Shown one piece after another: positions 20,200-36,069 of a DNA stretch of 55,519 nt. The stretch is from Polychytrium aggregatum (lineage: Eukaryota > Chytridiomycota > Chytridiomycetes > Polychytriales). The notes under the pieces are model-generated. The model was not told the origin of the DNA. It searched no databases and was given only the letters and a program-made list of their open reading frames with translations. A program made the position numbers and the translations under genes. The DNA is taken from positions 1 through 55,519 of the forward strand of contig NW_026516406.1 of the NCBI RefSeq assembly GCF_025602895.1, given 5' to 3'. Position 1 is the stretch's first letter, and each line of letters opens with the position of its first letter.

Positions 20200-20227
20200 T
20201 GTCCCGTTTCATTTTGGAAACGCTGTA
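20200..20227 (-). repeat. Left terminal inverted repeat, Fanzor-2 element
   Basis: On the plus strand it reads TGTCCCGTTTCATTTTGG and ends CTGTA at 20227. It closely matches the inverse of the Fanzor-1 end (TGTCCCGTTTCTTTCTGG...CTGTA). A second, weaker copy of TACACAGTATGG lies just inside at 20172-20183. Confidence 0.7.
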
Positions 20228-20343
20228 TTTCGGCACGGTGCTCTCCAAGTCAATCGCATGCAGTGGCCGGGGTGAAGAGGGCACGAACGAGCACTTGTCC
20301 GCTTCGTTCTGCGCCGGCCGTGTTGCATCGCAGCCACCGTCAT

Positions 20344-25470
<5,127 letters not shown>

Positions 25471-27810
25471 TTAGTTGGTCTTGGTCTTCTTACCCTTCTT
25501 GGTGGCCTTGGTGGTGGTCTTGGTCTTGGTGGTCTTGGTCTTCTTGGTGGTCTTGGACTTGCCGGTGGTCTTGGTGGTCTTGCCAGTGGTCTTGGCAGGG
25601 GTAGTAGTAGTAGTGGTGGTGGTGGAGGTGGTCTTGGAGGTGGCCTTGGTGGTGCTGACGGCCTTGGTGGTGCTGGTGGCCGGAGGAGGGCCGACAGGGA
25701 CACCGGGGACGGTGCCGCTGCAGCGGCTGCTGCCGGGAATCAGAGCCTTGCAGAGATCCTGGGAAAGGGACGTGACATCGATGTTGTCAGACGAGTCTGG
25801 GGTCTTGAAGAGTTCCCAGTAGAAACCGCCAGAGTACTTGGGGTGGAAGGCCTGGATCATGGAGGGAGCCGCGGAGGTGGTGAGGTTGGCCATGTACTGG
25901 GGATCGGTGGGGTAGGCGGGGGTACCGATCTCGTAGCCGACGTTGGCGGGGATCTTGGCGGTGTCGTAGGTGCCCATGTAGAAAGCAACCTGCTGCTGCA
26001 GCGAGCAGACGCCGGGGGCGGGGCACTCCTGCGAGGCCTCGCTGGTGGACAGATCGTAGCTCATGATGTTGATGCCGCCGGCATTGGCGCCAGTGGACAT
26101 AAACTTGATGATGTCGGGGTAGTACTGGTTGGCATAGTACCAGATACCCTTGAGGTTGCCACCCCACCAGTCGGTGCTCCAGGCACCGGCAGCACTGGCG
26201 GCCGTCGAGACCTTGAGCGAGGGCTGGTGCTTCTGGATGCTGAGGATGATGTCCTTGATGATGGCGCTGTACTTGTAGACGGTCTGGTACAGATGGCAAG
26301 GCTTGTCGCACTTGGCATCGCCAGTCTTGAAGGTATCGGCGTGCCCTGCATGAAGCGGTGGTGTGCATCTTGGGTCAGCAAATGCGACCGAGCGAATCTG
26401 GATTTCCAGCGATGGAGCAACCGGGGGGGAAGGTGGCTCTTGTTCTGCCCAACCGGCTCCGCGGATGCGATGCAGACGACGACCTCGCATCGATGCTGTT
26501 GCACCGGTAGGCTCACGATTCAAACAGAAATGACACTTACAGAACTCCTCGTAGTCGATGTCAACACCGGCAACGCCGAGATCGGTGGCGAGAAGGACCA
26601 AATCCTCATAGGGATCGCGCTTCTGGGTGAAGAAGCTGTTCCAGCCGGGAACGGTCACGGTGCGCTTGGACCAGGGGTCGGTGAAGCTCTGTCCACCGTA
26701 GATATCAGGGTGCCAGACGGGGGGAGTCTTCTTGGGGGCACCAGCCTGGACATACGACTGCGCCTGCTGCCACAGAGCCGAGTTGGAAGGCTCCGGGAAG
26801 ACGGCATACGAGGCCATGGTGTCGCCGTTGCTGGGGGGATCGCAAGCTGTGGGGAGGGGGAAGACAGAGGATTCGTTGGCACACCAGGAATACAGCGACT
26901 CATTGCGGGCACCATGCAGAAGTTGCGAATCGATGGCCACCAATGCGTACCATAGCAGAAGAGGTTGGACTCGTTGCAGTTGTTGATGTTGCCACCGCCG
27001 TACTGCGCGATGATGCCGGCGTTGTCGCCGCCATAGGGAGCGATGGAGTTGGCGAGGTAAGGGTCTGAAAGGACAAGTCGTGAAGTTAGCCTGGGAGACC
27101 TCTTGGGAAGTCAGACATCCGTGCTTCATGGACGAGCCAGGTCGCGAGACTTACAAGGGAAGCAGCTGTCTGGAGGTTTCCAAAGGGGGTATTGATAGGG
27201 CGGGGATTGGAGTTGGCGTCGACGATGGCGGTGCGTTTGGCAATGGACAGAGAAGCATTGAAATGTCAGCCGTAGCCGAGATACAGCGGATGCCGCCAGG
27301 CACCATGATTCTGCAGGACATGGCATGCGCTGTGCCACAGACTCGACTTACAGCTCCATCCGCCCATCGAGAGGAAGACCTCGACTCCGGCCTTCTGGAG
27401 GGTGCTGACGTAGCCCTTGATCTGATTGGAAAGCAGCGTGCACGGTCAAGACGCAGGCCGAGTCAGGCAACATGTACATCGAGACATCGAGGGGACGGGG
27501 AGGAGACTGGAGATGCTGCACGAACCTCGGCAAAGCCATAGTCCGAGGCCGAGGTGGGGTAGCCCAGACCCACGGTCTCGAGGGTGTTGCTGCCAGCAAC
27601 ATAGACCAGATCGGGGCGGACAAACGAGATCCAGATGCGGTTCAGCGGCAGGGTGGCGGCGTTGTCGGCGAGGGCCTTGAGCTTCTGGGCACCTTGGTCG
27701 TCGATGAGCAGATAGCCGCCGACGAGACCGGGGGCGGTGGCCGCGGCCTGGACAGCCTGGGCGGCAGAGGCCAGCACGGCGAGGACGAGCGAGGACTTGA
27801 GCAGATTCAT
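25471..27810 (-). CDS. Secreted GH18 chitinase-like protein with Thr/Lys-rich tail
   Basis: Glycoside hydrolase family 18; substrate presumably chitin. Signal peptide MNLLKSSLVLAVLASAAQAV from 27810. Exon 1 ends at 27526 (phase 0) and exon 2 (27421-27352) carries FLSMGGWSC, the first GH18 motif. Later exons carry APYGGDNAGIIAQYGGGN, KRTVTVPGWNSFF and LGVAGVDIDYEEF, the catalytic DxxDxDxE with the proton-donor Glu present. WGGNLKGIWYYANQYYPD, INIMSYDLS and YSGGFYWELFKTPD follow. The final exon ends in a long repeat-like tail of Thr and Lys (TTTPAKTTGKTTKT ... KATKKGKKTKTN). One exon near 27160-27260 (RPINTPFGNLQ) could not be joined cleanly. The tail is strikingly like that of the second chitinase at 53234. 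Expressed from a TATA promoter 75 bases upstream. Confidence 0.87.
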
Positions 27811-27883
27811 GGCTGCGAGATGGGATCGGACTAGGAGGATGACCAGCACTCGGCGCTTGAGCCGATGGCCGCTGCGACTTGAC

Positions 27884-27889
27884 TTTATA
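27884..27889 (-). promoter_or_regulatory. TATA box of the 25471-27810 chitinase
   Basis: Minus-strand TATAAA (within gcatataaagtc) lies 74 bases upstream of the ATG. The other chitinase has an equivalent box, while most genes here lack one, which suggests shared inducible control. Confidence 0.55.
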
Positions 27890-28633
27890 TGCGCCAGCCC
27901 CGTCCTTGCCTGCAGTCGGCACAAACGGCGACCAAGGGAAAAAGCGTCTGGCCTTGCTGCCCCTGTCCCGCGCCTTGCTGTCCTCTCTTGCATCTTCCGT
28001 CCTCGTCTGCATCTTGATTCTGCCTGTTTTATTGCATCGTTCTGGCCTGCGCCGTGGTCCTTGCTGCTGGTCGTGTGCAGGTGCCGCCCCACAAGGGCCT
28101 TGCCTTCCTCGCCCCTTTGCCCTCCCCATCGCCGAGCCACAGAGCAGCCAGGGCCCTTTTCTCTGTCCTTGATGGGTGCCTGGCGATGCTCCCGCCGCCT
28201 TTTTTCTTCTGCTCATGCGACCAACGCCTTGCCTTTTGCACCCCCCTTGCCGTGCACAAGAGCGCCGCTCTTGACCCTCGGCGACATGTCCCAGGAGGAG
28301 GCGTGTCGCTGCCAGCCTTGCTTGTGCCTCTTGTCCCTCGGCTCGTGCTCCGCGGGCTACTGGGACATACCATTGTGCGGCAGGCAGCTCAGCACCCGTG
28401 CCGCTCGCATGACGGCGTCGCATGTCCAGGGCTGCCTGGTGGCGTGGGCTCCGATGCGATGCAGCGACAGATGTGTATTGCTGCCCACCAGCTGTCGCGA
28501 TACAATCGCACCTGACAGCAGATGCAGTCGCGATACAATCCAGATGTCGCTCTGGTCTGTCGCCGACACTTGTCCACGCCAATCTTGGCCCGGCCACACC
28601 AAGATTCCATCGCATCGGCTATCGTGGACGCAG
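27890..28633. other. Upstream region of the chitinase / 3' side of MMSDH
   Basis: About 740 bases, strongly C/T-rich on the plus strand from 27900 to 28340, with no gene. A similar pyrimidine-rich stretch lies upstream of the second chitinase (about 52480-53130). The MMSDH 3' UTR ends somewhere in this interval. Confidence 0.4.
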
Positions 28634-31600
28634 CTACGTCAGCCACGAAATCTCCTCGGGTGGTGCCCACTTGGTCGTCACCTTCTTCTTGTAGGTGAAA
28701 AAGTTGAGAGCGTCGACTGGGAGGAGGGAATGCGGACGAGTCCACACCCCCGCAGCAAAGGGGTGCGTCAGATTCCAAGCCCGCAGATGTTGCCAGCAGA
28801 TATGCAATAATCTAATCGGCGATGCAGCCCGAGCCTTGGCATTCCCGCCGCGCCGTCTCCATTGTCCTTCTCCTCCTCCCTACCTCCCGTAATGTCCGAG
28901 TCAGCAAAGCTCGACTTGTTGATGCCGCCAAACGAGAACGGCTCGCGAGGGACCGGGACGCCGATGTTGACTCCAATCATGCCAGCACCGAAGCGCTTGG
29001 TGAACCATTCGGCAACCCCGCCATCTCGGGTGTAGATGCATGCTGACCAGATGACAGGCCAGGAGTGTCAATGCTGCATACTCGCTCCATGCTCTGTTGC
29101 CAGCAAGCCCACTGCAGCAGCAAATCTAGCAGCACACAGTCCAGGCCGAGCTGAACCCCCACACAAGTCGCTGGCATTCCCCGAGCCAGCAGCTGCTTTC
29201 CGCGCTCGACCCACCGGCATTTCCATATGGATTGGCGTTCTCAATCTCGATGGCCTGTTCCTTGGAGTCGCACGCCAGGATGCTCAGGACCGGGCCGAAA
29301 ATCTCGTCGTGCAGGGCAGGGTCGCTGCGGTTGTTGTGCAAAATAATAGTCGGGCCAATCCAGAACCCGCTGCCTCCTTTGTTCATCCACTTGCGTCCGT
29401 CAAGCAGGATCTTCTCTCCATTTTCTTCGGCCTGAGAAATGTAGCTGCTGATTCTCTTGAGGGAGGCCTCGTCGATAACAGGGCCGACTTGACCGGTGCT
29501 CTGTCCGGCAGTCAGACTCGTGGCCTTTGCCACAATGCTCTCGATGAGGGTCGGCTGCTCGCCAATGCAGAGCAGCACCGATGCAGCCATGCACCTCTGT
29601 CCGGAGCAGCCTATTACAGAGATGAAAATGAGTACAGAATTTACATCCACCGTGGGATGTGTGCTCTCGATATCACCACCACCGTCGGCGCTGTGGTCAT
29701 CCGTTCTGAGCATCGCCGCACATCGGCATCGGCCGCCACTGCCTTACCCGTAAACGAACTGACGACGTCCTGGGCTGTCATGTCAATGTTGCAGTCCGGA
29801 TAGGCAACGAGGTGGTTCTTGGCCCCGCCTGGAGCACCGCAATCATGCCGACATCTTATCAGCTACAGCCGCAGCTTGACTCTCAACGGCACATTCGACT
29901 CCATCCGCTGCAGCAGCTGCACCTTCAGCTGCAGCCATAGCCCCGCTTTGGCAGAGTTTACCCTGTTTGAAGTCGCATACTTTCCTCCCCATATCCTCTC
30001 ACCCCTGCTTTATGCATTCCATGCTTTTCATCATCGCTCGCACTGACCTAGCGCAAGGACACGCTTGTTGAGACCCCGGCATTGCTTCATCAGCAACTCG
30101 GCGACGGCCGAAGTGCCCACAAATGTGACCGCATTGACATCTGCGTGCTCGCAAAGCATTCGTGCGGCTGCAGAAGGCATATGTCAGCGCTTGGATTCTC
30201 TAGATGCTGGCTCGACTGCGCCGTATCCAAGCTCTCCTGGCGGGTCGTGAGCCCAGATTCTCTCACAGTCGTGTCGGTGGCGACGGATACTTACTTTCAG
30301 GACCGCCATGGACCAGGTTGACGACGCCGTCCGGCAAACCAGCCTCCTTCATCAAGGTCATCACATACGTCATGGTCATCGGAACCTTCTCGGAAGGCTT
30401 CAGAACCAAGCAGTTGCCCGTCGTGATAGCGATCGGGAGCGTCCAGAACGGGACCATGAAGGGAAAGTCTGCATATGCATCCGCAAGCCGCGTGAGATCA
30501 GAGTTCGCACATTCTGCACCGAGCAGACGGACATGGGCGGTGATGCTGCAGCCAGGCTGCCACGACTTACTGAATGGAACAATCGAGCACACGATGCCGA
30601 GGGGATTGAGCGAGTCGCGGCATGCCACTGGAGCAAGTGATTGGAAAAGACGGGTTGTTGCAATCAAGATCGGTAGTGCCAGAAGGATGTGGATCCTATG
30701 CTTGGAGTCAGTCGGACGTCCATCCCCTCATCGTCTGCAGCTCAAACAGCCCGCTGTACCTCCACGGCTGACGTCGAGAATATGTCCCTGCATCAGCTGG
30801 GGCAACGACAGTGCAAACTCAAGAGTCTCGTTGCCCTTGGCGATCTCGGCCAACGCCTCGGTGCGGTTCTTTGCGATCAGGGCAAGTCCCCGTTCGGGAA
30901 TTTGTCGAGAAACCAATCGATCGAGTCAGAAGGATGTCGCTGCGATACCAACATACCGCGAGACGAGGCAAGCCAAAGCAAGACAAGCCAAGGCAAGGCA
31001 AGTCGAGTCCTCGGAAGTTGAATGAGCAGCCACCACGAAATTTACCTTGCCATGTTCGAGCACAATCAGGTCGGCGATGTGATCGGCGTTCTTCACAATG
31101 AGTTGGTGGAGACGGATCATGATCTGGATACGATCCTTGACGGTGCGGGATCTGGGTATCGGCGCCCAAGTGATCAGATACAGAGCAGTCATGTCCGGGC
31201 TGCTTTCAACGGAGCCAGCGTCGCTTGGTCGCCTACCTCCACGCCTCAAAAGCCTGTATGATACGGACAGCATTCGCATATCATGGTTAGCATTCGCTGG
31301 CTTTCAGAGTCCCAAAGAGCAACCAGCGCTGCCCAGAGCGCCGGAATGCTAGGCGAAGAGTGGCCAGCAGAAGGATCATGCCGTCGCAGTCAGTTATAGC
31401 GCCTGCCGCCATACCTTCTTGCAGCTCGCCACCGCCAGATCAACGTCCTCTCGTTTGGACAGAGGGGCATAGCTGACAATCTCGCCGGTCGCTGGGGATG
31501 TGACCGGAATGAACTTTGTCGTGTCGCTCACGAGCTTGAGGTCCCACTCTGTCGTGGCGACATACGTATTGTCGACCCAATTGAGCAGCGGCTTCTGCAT

Positions 31601-31657
31601 ATAGGCGAGCGCCTGCAGCTGCACCTGGACTTTCTGCGAGCCGATCATGCCCGTCAT
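28634..31657 (-). CDS. Methylmalonate-semialdehyde dehydrogenase (CoA-acylating), mitochondrial
   Basis: ALDH6-type enzyme of valine/pyrimidine catabolism converting malonate and methylmalonate semialdehydes to acetyl- and propionyl-CoA. Blocks appear in order on the minus strand: LNWVDNTYVATTEWDL (exon 1), DRIQIMIRLHQLIVKNAD, EALAEIAKGNETLEFALS, PLGIVCSIVPF, FWTLPIAITTGNCLVLKPSE, LPDGVVNLVHGG, VTFVGTSAVAELL, LGGAKNHLVAYPDCN, SGQRCMAASVLL (catalytic Cys), GPTIILHNN, DEIFGPVLSILACDS, NPYGNAG, PVPREPFSFGGINKSSF and NFFTYKKKVTTKWAPPEE. The stop is at 28636-28634. About ten introns interrupt it. The start at 31657 (MTGMIGSQKVQVQ) is the first reasonable ATG; a targeting peptide is only weakly visible, so an upstream start is possible. 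Confidence 0.9.
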
Positions 31658-32105
31658 GGTGGTGGTGCTTATATTGGAGAGACTTGGGGAGGGAGGCTGA
31701 GATCGAGTCGGATCCGATTCTTGAGGCAGTCGGGGAGAGGCTGGCCGAGGCGGAGGACGATGGCTGAGACGGAAACGGGGCGGACAGGGCGAGGGCGGGA
31801 GAGACGGGACGGGTCGTTGATATAGGGACAGACGATGAGCAGCACCCTGTCTGCGCGGGCTCGCCGGGTGGTCATGAGGTCCCGGGATGCGAGCGAGTAC
31901 CCTTGGCCGGTGGATCTCTGGCGAGCCAGAGACGCAGGATGCCGCGTGGGAAACAGGATCGTTGGGCTCGGAACAACCAGCCAGGTTTTCTTTTTTTTTC
32001 GCGCTCTGGCATGAGTCGACCTGATCCAGACTGCACCCGCTGCTGGATCGCTGTTGGATCGCCGTTGGACTGCCGTCGAGGTCGACCCCACCAGAGCCGT
32101 CCGCC
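31658..32105. promoter_or_regulatory. Divergent promoter, MMSDH and TMEM223-like gene
   Basis: About 450 bases separate two divergent genes, both for mitochondrial proteins, so shared control is plausible. A pyrimidine run with T9 (gttttctttttttttcgcg) occurs at about 31985-32003. No TATA box seen. Confidence 0.4.
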
Positions 32106-33204
32106 ATGTGGATTCCTGCCGGACCAACCCGCCTCTTCGCCTCGCTGCCCCGCCGATGGGCAGACACAGTGTTCGCCAGGATACGGTCGCTCGGCTCGGC
32201 CTGCCGACCACATTCGACAGCAACCGGGCATGGTGCAGCATCGCAGTGGCTGCGGGAGGACGTCCAGCTCTATGTGCACAAGAACCAGCTCTTCCTCAAG
32301 GGCGCCTATTTCCTGGGCGCCTCGCAGCTGTTCATGTGGCTCAACATTGCCGAGCTGGCCTGGAGCCATCTGGCTTCATCCGAGTCCGACTCGGAGGGGT
32401 ATGGCACGGCATTTGCATGTCTGCTGGCATCGGTATCCGATCCATCTGCGTCTGAATCGGATTTGCTCGCGATCACAGCCTCACCATCGACCTGTCTTCC
32501 ATGTCCTCAATGCCACCCAACTTTGCGCTCGTGGTCCCAGGATCCAGCAGTATCAGCCCGCCTCGATGACATATCGGTGGGCCGCCACTGGCTTCTGCAT
32601 CGGCGTCGGTGTGGTCTTCATGGCCGTTCCTCACGTCTACGCCTCAAAGTAAGTCTCTGGCTGCCTCACTTTCCTCAGCCGTCTGATCGCCTGCGTCCGA
32701 TATCATCGGCACAGGATCGATCGTATGTTCCATCGGCTCCTCATCATGATCCTATCCATCCCGAACATGATGTGGCGGCAGGCGCATCAAGCAGCTCACT
32801 CTGCTTCGAGGCGGAAAGGAGGTCATGATCCAGACCTCAAACCTACTTGGCCGAAACAAGTACATCGTCCCCGCCACGAGGCTGAAGGCCAAGGAGCGTT
32901 GTAGCGAAGGTGAGCCGTCCGTTTGCAGTGCTCGAGTCGCAGCGCCCTCATCCAGGACACCGAGCAGCGATCTGATCTCGATGATGGTGACCTTCACGAC
33001 ACCGCTGTTGTTCTGGGTGGATCCATCCCAGCTCGAAGCCAGACAGCATCAAAGAGTCCAGCCTCAGGATGGTCCAGGGCCCTTGGCAGCCAAGACTACT
33101 ATCTTATGGAATACACTGGCAAGCCATACAAGTCCTTCCTGCTCAACCGCGGGGCGACATTCAGCGACCGCAAGCTCTTTGACACCCTCTTCTTCAAGCC
33201 TTGA
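32106..33204 (+). CDS. TMEM223-like mitochondrial inner-membrane protein
   Basis: Four exons. The start MWIPAGPTRLFASLPRRW is Arg-rich and presequence-like. Exon 1 continues LREDVQLYVHKNQLFLKGAY, then a first membrane span (FLGASQLFMWLNIAELAW). Exon 2 (joined via gtatgg...cccag, phase 2) has the second span (WAATGFCIGVGVVFMAVPHV). Exon 3 is RIKQLTLLRGGKEVMIQTS with KYIVPATRLKAKER, and exon 4 is YYLMEYTGKPYKSFLLN with RKLFDTLFFKP at the stop. Two spans, the 'VxLYxHxxxxF' opening and the 'F...RKLFDTLF' ending match the TMEM223 family, linked in animals to complex IV (COX1) biogenesis. Function here is by family inference. Confidence 0.75.
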
Positions 33205-33324
33205 TGCGAACCGCCGCCACCGATCGAGATGCTCACGAGCCAAGGACGTGGATGTGTCTCTATTCCATGTTGCCCATGCAGCCCTTTGGCTGTGGTCCAG
33301 ACAGGCGCCCGAGTGTATCTAGCC

Positions 33325-34046
33325 CTATGCCGTTGTCTCGTCAAACACCAGCTGATACAACTGGTCAATATCATCATAATCGCCGAGCTTGTAGTTGCTG
33401 AAGAGATGCGTGTTCCCGGTATCGCTAAGATAGATCGTCGTAGTCGTCAGTGACAGTGTTGCCGAAACGGTTGTTTCGCATGTGTGCATCAACGCCTCGC
33501 TGCTGGGCAGTCAATAGAACTCAGCCAACGCTTCGCACTGAGATCGAGCTCGTCCGGCTCATCATCCTGGCCCGATCCGAATTGCGGGGGGAGGGAATGC
33601 AGGACTCACCGAAAGCCGTTTTTCTCATAGAGGCCCTTGGCCCGGACATTGCCCTGCCACACTCCGAGCCAGACCGTGCGGATGCCCCGGCTCTTGAGCG
33701 TCTCAAGAAGCCAGGTCAAAAAGTATTGTCCTCGCCCACCGCCGTGGGCCGACTTGGCCAGATAGAGCCGCTGCAGCTCCATGATGGGGTCGGGTCCATC
33801 GATGCCGGGCTCGCGGCTGTTTCGCAGGAGAGCATACCCGAGGATCTCGTCGCCCTCAAGCAGAAAGTAGACCTCGGTGCTCGGGCTCGCGAGGGCTGCT
33901 TGCATCAGCGGCAGATCGAAGCTCTCGACGAGCAGCTTCTGGAACTCCTGCGGATTGTAGTATCGCTCCCATGTCTCGGTAAATGTCGAGATGGCGATGC
34001 GGCTGAGGATCTCGGCGTCGGCCAGGGTTGCCTGTCGGATGTGCAT
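33325..34046 (-). CDS. GNAT-family N-acetyltransferase (paralogue 1)
   Basis: Two exons (34046-33610, 33424-33325) give 178 residues. It opens MHIRQATLADAEILSRIAIS. It continues with FTETWERYYNPQEF, VYFLLEGDEILGYALLRN and LQRLYLAKSAHGGGRGQYFL, the last being the acetyl-CoA pyrophosphate-binding motif A. TVWLGVWQGNVRAKGLYEKN (motif B) follows. The splice falls in Arg of GFR, phase 2, giving GFRDTGNTHLFSNYKLGD and ending LYQLVFDETTA. Complete domain; substrate unknown. It is convergent with the TMEM223-like gene (120 bases between stops) and divergent from the NlpC/P60-like gene. A close paralogue lies at 36527. Confidence 0.88.
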
Positions 34047-34326
34047 GGCGGGCGAACGAGCGGATGTGCGGGGCGGGTGAGGGAGAGGGCCGCAGATGGA
34101 CGACGATGCTTTTGAGCACGATCGAGCAACGAAGTCGGGCATCCCGGCCATGGGGTCATGGGCCGCCTTGTGCCGGGTTGCGGGACAGACCCAGGCCCAC
34201 GACGGATTGCGGTGGAGGCGACTTTCGTTCTCGTCCCGGGCTTGTCTCGGCCGAGCTTGCCTCCCATCATACCGACATTTCCCGCATCGGCATCCCATCA
34301 GCAACAACAGCAACGACACCACCCCC

Positions 34327-35163
34327 ATGGTCCCGTCCCGGCTCATCGCTTTTCCCGCGGCTCTGGCGGCCGCCCTCACCTTCTTCGTCGCCGCTGCCGA
34401 GCCGCACCAAGCCCAGCAAGTCGTCGCATTGGAGTATCCCTCCTCTTCAGGCATCCGCTATCGCTGCAATCTGTCCGAGTATGACTTCCCGCCAGCTCCA
34501 AGCGCTGCGTCGTCTGCTGCGGCTGCCCTCGTCGAGACAGTGTCGCTCGTGCTGGCTTCGCTGTCCTCCTCGACCTACACGCACTTTTCGTCCATGTCCT
34601 ATGAGCACGGCATCTACCGCACAGACTGCTCCTGTCTGATCAGCTACATTCTCAATGCCGCTCCTGCGTCCCAGCCTGGATCACTGGCGCTGTACTTTGA
34701 GGACGTCCCCAAGGACGACAGTCCCACAGTAGCGCCCCCAATGCCTCGCGCCGGACAGTATGTCGGATTCTTCCAGACGCTTTTGCGACAGCGCCAGGCC
34801 CACAGCCGATGGAAAGCCGTTGCCAGCGTCCTGGACATCCAGCGGGGCGACCTCATCGGCTGGTCGATCCCAAGTCGAGGCAGTCCGAGCGACACCGGGC
34901 ATATCGTCGTGGCCATGACGTCGTCGCAGCCAAGCGATGTGATGCAGTCTTCATATCCCTCTGTGTGGCTCCAAGTGTTTGATGCATCTCAATCCAGGCA
35001 CGAGGACGATACCCGCTGCGACAGTAGAAGCTGCCACCCGGGTCTCGGCACCGGGTCGATCCTGCTCTTCTACGACCCCGTCGATGGCTCGCCAGTGGCG
35101 TTCAAGTTCCATGCCCAAGCAACCTTCCGGGACTATCCCATAGCCATGGCACGGCTGCTGTAG
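34327..35163 (+). CDS. Secreted NlpC/P60-like cysteine hydrolase
   Basis: Single exon, 278 residues. The ATG at 34327 gives a signal peptide (MVPSRLIAFPAALAAALTFF, cleavage near VAAAEP). The core reads YRTDCSCLISYIL, the catalytic-Cys block (usual form 'DCSGFVxYVL'), then SRWKAVASVLDIQRGDLIGW and SDTGHIVVAM, the catalytic-His block. It continues with VWLQVFDASQSRHEDDTR and GTGSILLFY. Cys, spacing and His fit the NlpC/P60 papain-like fold, whose members cut peptide or amide bonds in peptidoglycan. Such intronless, secreted NlpC/P60-like genes are mainly bacterial, so transfer from bacteria is possible. The position usually Gly after DCS is Cys here, which is unusual. Flanked by two GNAT paralogues. 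Confidence 0.75.
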   Translation: MVPSRLIAFPAALAAALTFFVAAAEPHQAQQVVALEYPSSSGIRYRCNLSEYDFPPAPSAASSAAAALVETVSLVLASLSSSTYTHFSSMSYEHGIYRTDCSCLISYILNAAPASQPGSLALYFEDVPKDDSPTVAPPMPRAGQYVGFFQTLLRQRQAHSRWKAVASVLDIQRGDLIGWSIPSRGSPSDTGHIVVAMTSSQPSDVMQSSYPSVWLQVFDASQSRHEDDTRCDSRSCHPGLGTGSILLFYDPVDGSPVAFKFHAQATFRDYPIAMARLL

Positions 35164-35172
35164 ACGGCTGTT

Positions 35173-35243
35173 GTCGATGGTTCTCCTTCGGATACGCAAG
35201 CGGTCGATGGTTCTCCTCCGGGTGTGCAAGCGATCGATGGTTG
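35173..35243 (+). repeat. 30-bp tandem repeat just after the NlpC/P60-like stop
   Basis: Two full units (gtcgatggttctcc...gcaagcg) and a partial third start ten bases past the stop codon, so they would form the head of the 3' UTR. Units differ at four or five positions. Confidence 0.8.
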
Positions 35244-35557
35244 CCCCTATAAGCCAAACACCCCTTTCGCCTCGACACCGCACCGCCACGGAATCGTCCA
35301 TGTTGGGCCTCGATCGCTGTGGAGAATTGATGTGTATAAGGAATCAGAAGCAGATGCTGAGCAATCGGCGTGACAAGCCGGCCGAGTTGACGAATATATG
35401 ACAGAAGGCAAAGATTTGGATATGGAGAGCGCCAAACGAGCGCCTGGGGGGGGGTGGGCCGTACGGAAGTTCCTGGCAGACTCCGATACAGTCGGTCGAT
35501 GGTGATTGCGCGACGGTGCCGTTGGGAAGCGCTGGGCGAAGGGCCCCGGGTACTGCC

Positions 35558-35595
35558 TTGGATTTGGATTTGGATTTGGATTTGGATTTGGATTT
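35558..35595 (+). repeat. TTGGAT hexamer microsatellite
   Basis: Six units of ttggat in a row, then ttg. The minus strand translates as Ile-Gln repeats in a neighbouring frame; that is not a gene. Confidence 0.9.
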
Positions 35596-36069
35596 GAATC
35601 AGTGGGCATAATTCTGGCATGGGGGAGCGCCAGAGGGCCGAACAGCTCCTCGGTCGCTGGTCGACGGATTCGCAGGCTGCTCCATGTTGCACTCGAGGAT
35701 CTCGAGACGAAACCTGTCGACATGCATTACACTTCCCCCAGTCGGTCTTGTCCATGCGATCGGGAGGTAAGTGCATCCAGAAGCCGAGAGAGCAACATCG
35801 ACAAGGTGCATCAGTTTGGATGTCTTTGGGTTGCTGTGGCACTCGAAGCCAGTTTTCGTTATCACACGGCATCTCGGTGCTTGGTCGAGCGGGTGCCATG
35901 TCGACAGTCCCCAGCCAACCGGTCCGAAAGGACCCAAGCACCCGGCGATGCGGCATGGCTGACTCCATTCTTTCTGGCACGCTGCCGTCGGACCTAATGG
36001 CACACAGGCACCGTCGTTGTGTCTTGGTGATAGATAGGCAAAGTCGAGCAGCGCCATGCAGAGCCCTAC

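Larger units (their letters stand above)
17231..20227 (-). mobile_element. Tc1/mariner-like transposon carrying a Fanzor gene
   Basis: The 3.0 kb unit is bounded by imperfect inverted repeats. The right one begins TACACTATAC and continues to AAATGGGACAC (17231-17257); the left, read inward from 20227, begins TACAGCGTTTCC and continues to AAACGGGACAC. Both start at a TA, the target of the IS630-Tc1-mariner group. Inside, on the minus strand, are a transposase DNA-binding relic next to the left end and then the Fanzor gene, whose stop lies about 100 bases from the right end. No DDE/D catalytic domain remains, so movement would need a transposase supplied in trans. Capture of Fanzor by mariner-type elements is known from other eukaryotes. 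Confidence 0.7.
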
